Shown here piece by piece: positions 1 through 4,696 of a stretch of DNA of 9,642 nucleotides (positions within the stretch are counted from its first letter, which is position 1; each line of letters opens with the position of its first letter). The DNA is from Rhodospirillaceae bacterium (GTDB taxonomy: Bacteria > Pseudomonadota > Alphaproteobacteria > Rhodospirillales > Magnetovibrionaceae). The stretch spans positions 1 through 9,642 of the forward strand of contig JAOULV010000036.1 of NCBI GenBank assembly GCA_029881835.1. The letters run 5' to 3'. The translations under genes and the position numbers were made by a program. The notes beneath the pieces are model-generated. The model did no database searches. It was not told where the DNA came from and saw only the letters and a list, made by a program, of their open reading frames with translations.

Positions 1-235
1 CGTGCCTGCCAACCGAAATGGCAACTTTTAGCTTGGTGCCGACCCCGTCAGTTCCGGCAACTAAAATTGGGTCTTTGTATCCTGCCGCCTTGAGGTCAAA
101 CATGGCGCCAAACCCACCCAGTCCAGACATTACACCCGAACGTGTAGTGGACTTGGCCTCGGGCTTTATGGCCTCGACCAAAGCATTTCCGGCATCAATA
201 TCAACGCCCGCACCCTTGTAATTTGCGCCTGAAAT
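1..235 (-). CDS. purM: Phosphoribosylformylglycinamidine cyclo-ligase (AIR synthetase), N-terminal part, cut by window edge
   Basis: PurM closes the imidazole ring of FGAM with ATP to give aminoimidazole ribotide in de novo purine synthesis, in the cytoplasm. Only the first 78 codons are present; the gene runs off the left edge. Reading the minus strand gives the PurM N-terminal signatures in order: GVDIDAGNALV (residues 10-20), the glycine-rich SGLGGFGAMFDL (37-48), and KDPILVAGTDGVGTKLKVA (54-72), the nucleotide-binding strand and loop of the family. No ATG, GTG or TTG lies between the in-frame stop TAA (262-260) and GVDIDAGN. The only start that keeps the conserved N-terminus is ATT at 235-233, exactly 8 nt after a perfect AGGAGG. 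The N-terminus before GVDIDAGN would then be 9 residues, close to the roughly 12 of E. coli PurM. It is transcribed away from the DUF2066 operon. The identity is near certain; the ATT start is an inference from the sequence. Confidence 0.95.
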   Translation of the reverse strand, partial: MSGANYKGAGVDIDAGNALVEAIKPEAKSTTRSGVMSGLGGFGAMFDLKAAGYKDPILVAGTDGVGTKLKVAISVGRH

Positions 236-485
236 GGGTTTATCCTCCTGAAAGACTGTTTATGCCCGCAATGCCCGTTAAATCCTTACCGAATCAGCGG
301 CAAATCCGTGGCATTGATACCTGAACGTGCTAAAACCTTCTATAACAAAAACATCCCACACCATATAAAAATAGTAGAAAACTTGTGGGTAGAATTAAGA
401 AACCAAGTAAAACATACTTTATCCGGGACGCTTTGCAATGGCCCAAAAATGGCAAAATATGGTATTTGGCTTCACATTAAAGAAT
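236..485. other. Divergent intergenic region between purM and the DUF2066 operon
   Basis: This AT-rich stretch must hold the promoters for purM (leftward) and for the DUF2066 operon (rightward). I see no pair of -35 and -10 hexamers near consensus with normal spacing in either direction. The nearest rightward candidate is TTGCAA (433-438) with TATGGT (458-463), but the spacer is 19 nt and each box matches only about 4 of 6. A TTGATA at 314-319 has no matching -10 at 16-18 nt. A short inverted repeat, CCCACA (355-360) and TGTGGG (385-390 region), is no better than chance at this length. If the upstream start at 438 of the DUF2066 gene were used, the region would end at 437. Confidence 0.4.
244..249 (-). 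promoter_or_regulatory. Shine-Dalgarno sequence of purM
   Basis: The minus strand reads AGGAGG here, fully complementary to the 16S rRNA 3' end, with an 8-nt spacer to the ATT at 235-233. It is the strongest ribosome binding site in the window and is what decides the unusual purM start: no NTG codon lies at a usable distance in the purM frame. Confidence 0.8.
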
Positions 486-1661
486 ATGAATAAACTTTTG
501 ACCCCGAGAACCAAAAAGAACAATGCCATGCCCAAGATTTTACCCAAAATAGCGCTTGGTTTTTTTCTGACAGCAATTTTGTCGGTTGGTGCCAACCCAT
601 GGCCTGGCGCAGGTCTGGCCTATGGTGACGCCGCAAAATTTTTTGAAGTAAATGGCATTAAAGTTGACATAACCGCAAAATCCGCATCCCAGGCGCGCGA
701 TCTTGCCCTTGATGAAGGCGTTAATAAGTCCTTCAGGGCGCTAATGGAACGCCTGACCCTTAATGCCTATCATGACCGCCTGCCCAACCTGAACCGTAGG
801 CAGATTGTAGATCTTATCCAAGATTTTGAGGTTGCCGAAGAAAAGACATCATCGGTCAGATATATTGCAAGCCTTAATTATCGCTACCGCGCCCAGTCAA
901 TACGCGACCTATTGGACGGCAGCAAGATCCCATTTGCCGAGACCGAAAGCAAACCGGTTGTTGTGCTTGCGGTGTATCAGGCCGCTGGTGCGTTGTTATT
1001 GTGGGATGACCCCAACCCGTGGAGAGCGGCATGGGAAAAAAGACCGGGCGAGGTTCGAGGCCTAGTTCCCACCGTTTTACCCAAAGGCGATCTTGCCGAT
1101 ATGCGCACAATAGGCGCAGAGCAGGCGATTGAGGGTGATACCCAACGCTTGGCCGAGGTTGCAAATAAATATGATGCGGGTGACGTAGTGGTGGTTCATG
1201 GCATATTGCGAACAGATTCATACGCAGGCTTACCTGAACTGGAAGTTTACATGACCCGGTTCGGTTTTGCCCTGCAAGAGCACACCGTCGTTAAAAGCTT
1301 TAGCGCCAATCCCGGTGAAGATTTGGAATCACTTTTTCTGCGTGCGGCCATGCAATTGACCGTGCAAATAGAAGACAATTGGAAACAGGACAATCTTATT
1401 AAATTTGCAGAACCGGCAATTTTGCAAATTATTGTTCCGGTATCCGGAATTAGTGATTGGATAAAAGTTCGCGACAGGTTAAACGGTGTGGCCATAATTA
1501 AAAAATCAGAAGTCACACTGATTTCGCGTCGCGCGGTAAACGTGAATATTAATTATATTGGTGACGCCGAACAATTGGCGCTATCGCTTGACCAAGCCGA
1601 CTTGGTGTTATGGGATGAAGCGGGCAACTGGTACATGGGTATGCGTAAGGACGGCATGTGA
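486..1661 (+). CDS. Secreted/periplasmic DUF2066 domain protein
   Basis: This is a 391-residue protein of the DUF2066 family, function unknown. It has an N-terminal signal peptide: lysines near MPKILPK, a hydrophobic core IALGFFLTAILSVG, and a likely cleavage region around AGLAYG-DA. The mature part begins with FFEVNGIKVDITAKSASQAR, typical of the family, followed by an ARDLALDEG helix and, later, VVLAVYQAAGALLLWDDPNPW with the conserved W..NPW pattern. Three in-frame ATGs are possible: 438, 486 and 528. None has a good ribosome binding site. The start at 528 gives the most compact signal peptide; 486 is a compromise; 438 would put about 30 extra residues before the hydrophobic core. The stop TGA (1659-1661) overlaps the GTG of the next gene by 4 nt, implying translational coupling to the phosphatidyltransferase. 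The neighbourhood hints at an envelope role, which is inference only. Confidence 0.85.
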   Translation: MNKLLTPRTKKNNAMPKILPKIALGFFLTAILSVGANPWPGAGLAYGDAAKFFEVNGIKVDITAKSASQARDLALDEGVNKSFRALMERLTLNAYHDRLPNLNRRQIVDLIQDFEVAEEKTSSVRYIASLNYRYRAQSIRDLLDGSKIPFAETESKPVVVLAVYQAAGALLLWDDPNPWRAAWEKRPGEVRGLVPTVLPKGDLADMRTIGAEQAIEGDTQRLAEVANKYDAGDVVVVHGILRTDSYAGLPELEVYMTRFGFALQEHTVVKSFSANPGEDLESLFLRAAMQLTVQIEDNWKQDNLIKFAEPAILQIIVPVSGISDWIKVRDRLNGVAIIKKSEVTLISRRAVNVNINYIGDAEQLALSLDQADLVLWDEAGNWYMGMRKDGM

Positions 1662-2224
1662 ACATCCCTAATTTTATCACTTTTCTTCGCATAATTTCGG
1701 TTCCACTGGTTGTATGGCTGTTGCTTGAAGGTAATTTCAAGGCCGCATTTTGGATATTTACCATTGCTGCAATATCCGATGCGCTTGATGGTTTTATAGC
1801 CAAGCGCTTCAACATGGAAACCGAGCTTGGCAAATACCTTGACCCGTTGGCGGATAAGGCTTTGTTGATGGCGGTTTTTATAACCCTTGGATTTAATTCA
1901 ATAATTCCAAACTGGGTTGTTATTTTGGTGGTTTTTAGGGATATAGTCATCATAGTGGGCGCGCTAGTGTTTGATACCTTGACCGGATCATTGACCCGCC
2001 ACCCGATGAAGCCGCAGATGGTCAGCAAGGTAAACACCACGCTTCAGTTATTGTATGCGGGTTTTGTTATGGCTGTAACCGGGTATGTAATTGATGTGGT
2101 GGGCCTAGATGTGTTTATTGATGTGTTAATGGTTCTAATGGTGATGACCACAATTATTTCTGGCGTTACCATTGTTGCGGAAGCGCTAAAACGTTGGTCG
2201 AATTCAGATAATGAAAGAGTTTAG
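1658..2224 (+). CDS. pgsA: CDP-alcohol phosphatidyltransferase (phosphatidylglycerophosphate synthase type)
   Basis: This is an integral membrane enzyme of the CDP-alcohol phosphatidyltransferase family. It most likely makes phosphatidylglycerophosphate from CDP-diacylglycerol and glycerol-3-phosphate, the first step to phosphatidylglycerol and cardiolipin. It has 188 residues, the usual length. The N-terminus NIPNFITFLRI is the family's typical N.(I/L)T..R start. The catalytic motif D..DG..A.(8)G...D...D is complete: D41, D44, G45, A48, G58, D62, D66. The position after the alanine is K49 where the textbook motif has R, a tolerated variant. About five hydrophobic segments follow. Translation starts at GTG (1658-1660), inside the stop of the preceding gene, with AAGGA at 1647-1651 as ribosome binding site 6 nt upstream. 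The next gene begins 2 nt after its stop. A cardiolipin synthase of the same fold is the main alternative, since the acceptor cannot be read from the sequence. Confidence 0.85.
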   Translation: MNIPNFITFLRIISVPLVVWLLLEGNFKAAFWIFTIAAISDALDGFIAKRFNMETELGKYLDPLADKALLMAVFITLGFNSIIPNWVVILVVFRDIVIIVGALVFDTLTGSLTRHPMKPQMVSKVNTTLQLLYAGFVMAVTGYVIDVVGLDVFIDVLMVLMVMTTIISGVTIVAEALKRWSNSDNERV

Positions 2225-2226
2225 CT

Positions 2227-3294
2227 TTGACACGTGAACGAGAAATGCGAATTTGGTTGGTTGCTCTGGTTGTGGCGGCGCTATTGCTTTATATGCTTAG
2301 CTCGGTACTGATGCCGTTCGTGGCCGGTCTTGCGATTGCATATTTTCTTCATCCAATTGCAGATAAGATGGAAAAACCGCTTAGGTCCAGAGCAGGGGCT
2401 TCGGCGCTTATACTTCTTGTTTTTACGGTTATTATTGCAGGAATTGGTGTTTCCATTTTCCCACTACTGCAAGCGCAGGTCATTGGTCTTTTGGCCTTGG
2501 TGCCAGATGCGGTTGAAACGGCAAGAAACGCAATCGAACCATACATAATACGCTTAGAAACCGAACTTGATGCCAACGATCTTGCCAAACTCAAAGATGC
2601 GGCAGGTGGATATGTTGGTGAAATTGTTTCATGGACCGTTGGCGTTTTAAAAAATATATTCATGGGCGGCAGGGCTTTTGTCAGCGCGCTATCCTTGCTT
2701 TTGATTGCGCCAATCGTTTCATTTTTTCTTTTGCGTGACTGGAACTCGATCGTCGCAAAATTCAACGATTTGTTGCCACGTGAATCCGCTGAAACAATCC
2801 GCGAACAGTTAAATGAAATGGACACAACCATTGCCGGGTTTGTTCGCGGTCAAGCGTTGGTATGCGTAACCTTGGGCGCAATATATGGAACCGGCCTGAC
2901 CTTGGTTGGCCTTGATTTTGGTCTGCTTATCGGAATTGGAACAGGGCTTATGGCCTTTGTCCCATACGTCGGAATGGCCATAGGTTCGCTTGTGGCGCTT
3001 GGTGTTGCCTTGATGCAGTTTAGCGAATTAACAGATTTCTTGCTTGTGGCGCTTGTGTTTGGGGTCGGTCAATCAATAGACGCGGCCTTCCTGACCCCAA
3101 CCCTTGTTGGTGGCAGGGTTGGACTGCATCCGGTGTGGATAATATTTGCCCTTATGACGGGCGGGGCACTATTTGGCTTTACCGGTGTGCTTCTTGCGGT
3201 TCCAACCGCGGCAATGATAGGGGTGCTTGTTCGCTTTAGCATTGGCAGGTATCGCAACAGCGAGCTTTATCTTGGCCACGGCCCCAATCTTTAA
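2227..3294 (+). CDS. AI-2E family (PerM-like) membrane transporter
   Basis: This is a 355-residue polytopic inner-membrane protein of the AI-2E transporter/PerM family. Members export or exchange small solutes (AI-2 in TqsA, Na+/H+ exchange in some homologues); the substrate here cannot be told. The hydrophobic segments are in the family order: two near residues 9-40, one at about 58-80, one at about 150-172 ending at LLRDW, then a dense block from about 210. The C-terminal signature is clear from residue 285: DAAFLTPTLVGGRVGLHPVW followed by GGALFGFTGVLLAVPTAAMIG. The start is taken as TTG at 2227, because MTRERE before the first membrane helix matches the N-terminus I recall for alphaproteobacterial homologues, and AAAGAG (2214-2219) lies 7 nt upstream. 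ATG at 2245 would remove only six residues. The gene sits 2 nt after pgsA. The family is certain, the substrate is not. Confidence 0.88.
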   Translation: MTREREMRIWLVALVVAALLLYMLSSVLMPFVAGLAIAYFLHPIADKMEKPLRSRAGASALILLVFTVIIAGIGVSIFPLLQAQVIGLLALVPDAVETARNAIEPYIIRLETELDANDLAKLKDAAGGYVGEIVSWTVGVLKNIFMGGRAFVSALSLLLIAPIVSFFLLRDWNSIVAKFNDLLPRESAETIREQLNEMDTTIAGFVRGQALVCVTLGAIYGTGLTLVGLDFGLLIGIGTGLMAFVPYVGMAIGSLVALGVALMQFSELTDFLLVALVFGVGQSIDAAFLTPTLVGGRVGLHPVWIIFALMTGGALFGFTGVLLAVPTAAMIGVLVRFSIGRYRNSELYLGHGPNL

Positions 3295-3306
3295 GCATTA
3301 AACGGC

Positions 3307-3312
3307 TATAAT
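3307..3312 (+). promoter_or_regulatory. Consensus -10 box (TATAAT) directly in front of hdaA
   Basis: A perfect TATAAT lies 5 nt before the hdaA ATG. Transcription starting 6-8 nt downstream of the box would begin at or next to the ATG (3318), giving a leaderless hdaA mRNA. In agreement, no Shine-Dalgarno sequence is seen in the 23-nt gap after the preceding stop. No good -35 hexamer is at the right distance, so it may also be a chance match in AT-rich spacer. Confidence 0.35.
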
Positions 3313-3317
3313 TATAC

Positions 3318-3998
3318 ATGAGCGCGCCAGAACAGATTCCCTTGTCATTTGATCATCGCCCAGCACTTTCGGGTGAAGACTTTCTGGTATCGCCATCAAA
3401 CGAACGTGCGGTTCAATGGATAGATAACTGGCCTAACTGGCCCGGCCCATTGGTAGTTATTGTTGGCCCCCAAGGGTCAGGCAAGACACATCTTGCAAAC
3501 GTGTTTATCAATGCTACAGGGGCAAAAAATATTAGCGCCGATTACCTTAAGGCAAACAGTGCGGATAATATTTGCGCTGATGCCAAGGCATTGGTTGTGG
3601 AAAACGCGAAAAACTTTATCGAACAGGGGTTGGATGAACAACTGTTACACCTCTATAACACTGCGCGCGAATACGATGTTCGCATCCTTATGACAACCGC
3701 AAGCGCGCCAGCCAGATGGAAAATAGACTTAAAAGATCTTTCTTCGCGCTTAAATACCGCACCCGTTGCCGAAATAAACCCGCCTGACGATGCTTTGCTT
3801 GCCGCACTTTTATTAAAGCAGTTCACCGATAGGCAAATAAACGTCAGCCAAGATGTCATCAGTTACCTGCTTTCAAGAATGGACCGTTCATTTGCGGCTG
3901 TTCGCGATGTGGTGGAAAAAACAGATAATCTTTCATTAAGTGAAAAACGAAAAATAACAATCCCCCTTGTTCGTCGCGTTTTGGAAGATGGGGCCTAG
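3318..3998 (+). CDS. hdaA: HdaA, DnaA-related regulator of replication initiation
   Basis: HdaA works with the DNA-loaded sliding clamp to trigger ATP hydrolysis by DnaA after initiation, preventing re-initiation. The 226-residue protein has the expected parts: an N-terminal clamp-binding motif QIPLSF (residues 6-11), the DFLV block (21-24), Walker A GPQGSGKTH (50-58), a degenerate Walker B ALVVENAKN (91-99) where E95-N96 replace the usual acidic pair, a sensor I strand ILMTTAS (123-129), Box VII DLSSRL with the arginine-finger candidate R144, and the sensor II region with MDRSF (188-192, R190) and KRKITIPLVRRVL near the end. There is no DnaA DNA-binding domain IV, as expected for Hda proteins. 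There is no visible ribosome binding site, and a TATAAT box sits 5 nt before the ATG. It lies 23 nt after perM and 7 nt before the next small gene. The family call is firm. Confidence 0.92.
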   Translation: MSAPEQIPLSFDHRPALSGEDFLVSPSNERAVQWIDNWPNWPGPLVVIVGPQGSGKTHLANVFINATGAKNISADYLKANSADNICADAKALVVENAKNFIEQGLDEQLLHLYNTAREYDVRILMTTASAPARWKIDLKDLSSRLNTAPVAEINPPDDALLAALLLKQFTDRQINVSQDVISYLLSRMDRSFAAVRDVVEKTDNLSLSEKRKITIPLVRRVLEDGA

Positions 3999-4005
3999 AA
4001 ATAAT

Positions 4006-4371
4006 ATGCGCAAAGTTACATATTTCAGCGGCGGGCTTGTCGCCGATTTTCTACTAACCGATCAAACTTTTAATAAGTTTTTAGACGATCTTGCCGATGC
4101 CGAAGGCGAGATTGAACGTTATGGCGAAAAAGATTTAATGAAGGCGCGCGCACTGCTGGACAATTTTATGCTTAGCGCGCGGGATGATGAAAACATCGAG
4201 CAAGGCGTGGGCGAAATGTTGGGGGCTTGTTATATTTGGAACTTTTTTAATACCAACCCTGATAAAACACGCGTTATTGAAGGCGATATTATGATTATTG
4301 ATTTAGTAGGTGACCTTAATACGGTCAAGTACGCATCTGCCAATGATGTTAAGCCAGGCCACAGTCATTAA
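4006..4371 (+). CDS. Small acidic protein of unknown function
   Basis: I do not recognise this 121-residue protein. It is probably real: its codon usage resembles the neighbours (CTT, GCC, GAT, GGC rich), it starts 7 nt after the hdaA stop, and it ends about 50 nt before a strong terminator, so it is the last gene of the operon. It is acidic (22 D/E against 12 K/R) with no signal peptide or membrane segment, so it is likely cytosolic. Visible pieces are a short beta-like start (RKVTYFSGG), helical stretches around FNKFLDDLADAEGEIERYG and DLMKARALLDNFML, an aromatic/Cys segment GACYIWNFF, and a hydrophobic strand DIMIIDLVGDL. It ends in GHSH. An alternative ATG at 3988 would add six residues and overlap hdaA by 11 nt; neither start has a convincing ribosome binding site. 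It could be a partner or regulator of a neighbour, but nothing in the sequence proves that. Confidence 0.7.
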   Translation: MRKVTYFSGGLVADFLLTDQTFNKFLDDLADAEGEIERYGEKDLMKARALLDNFMLSARDDENIEQGVGEMLGACYIWNFFNTNPDKTRVIEGDIMIIDLVGDLNTVKYASANDVKPGHSH

Positions 4372-4421
4372 AGAGTGGCACTAAGCAGGGGCGCTGGACA
4401 GGGCAATGGGCAGCAAAAATC

Positions 4422-4455
4422 AAGCCGCCCCCTTTTTCTTAAGGGGGCGGCTTTT
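4422..4455 (+). terminator. Strong rho-independent terminator after the hdaA operon
   Basis: A perfect 13-bp stem is formed by 4422-4434 and 4441-4453, with the core GCCGCCCCC / GGGGGCGGC, a 6-nt loop (TTTCTT) and a T run ending at 4455. On the minus strand the stem is also followed by a T-rich stretch, so it could act in both directions. It separates the five-gene operon from ppk1-ppx. Confidence 0.9.
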
Positions 4456-4606
4456 GCACAACCGACAGGTCTCAGGAGGAACCGCCGGGTCGCGCATTTT
4501 GTGGCAAATGGCGTTATTTGCTAAATCAGCACTTAGTAACTACAAGCCCCATATACAAACGAAAAAACCATCATTTGGGAAAGCGCTAACCATTTTGCCA
4601 GCACAG

Positions 4607-4624
4607 ATGACAAAAGAATCACAA
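4607..4624 (-). promoter_or_regulatory. Possible Pho-box-like direct repeat upstream of ppk1
   Basis: On the minus strand this reads TTGTGAT, four bases, TTGTCAT: two 7-mers with 11-nt periodicity, as in the PhoB box (consensus CTGTCAT, 4 nt, CTGTCAT). The halves match at 5 of 7 and 6 of 7. It overlaps the -35 box of the ppk1 promoter, where PhoB sites normally lie, but it points away from ppk1, which weakens the call. Phosphate control of ppk1 is known in other bacteria; here it is a guess. Confidence 0.25.
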
Positions 4625-4635
4625 AGGGTTAGAAT
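4607..4635 (+). promoter_or_regulatory. Sigma70-type promoter of ppk1-ppx
   Basis: ATGACA (4607-4612) matches the -35 consensus TTGACA at 5 of 6, and TAGAAT (4630-4635) matches the -10 consensus TATAAT at 5 of 6. The spacer is exactly 17 nt. The start point would be near 4642, leaving a leader of about 55 nt. It lies after the terminator of the upstream operon and is the only well-formed promoter in this gap. Confidence 0.6.
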
Positions 4636-4696
4636 GCAATACGGTGCTTTTTTGAGCATTTTTTAAGCCAAACTTCAAATCCAGCAGAGAGCCATT

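Larger units (their letters stand above)
4372..4696. other. Intergenic region between the hdaA operon and ppk1
   Basis: This 325-nt gap holds no convincing gene. An open frame at 4406-4666 runs straight through the terminator hairpin and is composed of unlikely protein sequence. The region contains the intrinsic terminator (4422-4455), then about 150 nt of unassigned sequence, then a sigma70-like promoter (4607-4635) and an approximately 55-nt leader rich in T runs before the ppk1 ATG. Confidence 0.7.

Noticed and set aside
354..391. Inverted repeat CCCACA / TGTGGG and DnaA-box-like 9-mers upstream of the DUF2066 gene
   Set aside because: A 6-bp inverted repeat is expected by chance in about 250 nt, and the DnaA-box matches have two or more mismatches at key positions.
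308..493. 61-codon open frame upstream of the DUF2066 gene
   Set aside because: No ribosome binding site, low-quality sequence, and it overlaps the region expected to hold the divergent promoters.
1549..2040. 163-codon open frame on the minus strand across the DUF2066/pgsA junction
   Set aside because: It lies opposite two well-supported genes and shows no protein features.
4643..4664. Small hairpin with a T6 run in the ppk1 leader, resembling an attenuator
   Set aside because: The stem has only four Watson-Crick pairs plus two G-U pairs and sits at the very 5' end of the predicted transcript.
4406..4666. Open frame of 86 codons on the plus strand between the hdaA operon and ppk1
   Set aside because: It runs through the 13-bp terminator stem and the ppk1 promoter, has no ribosome binding site, and its protein looks like random sequence.
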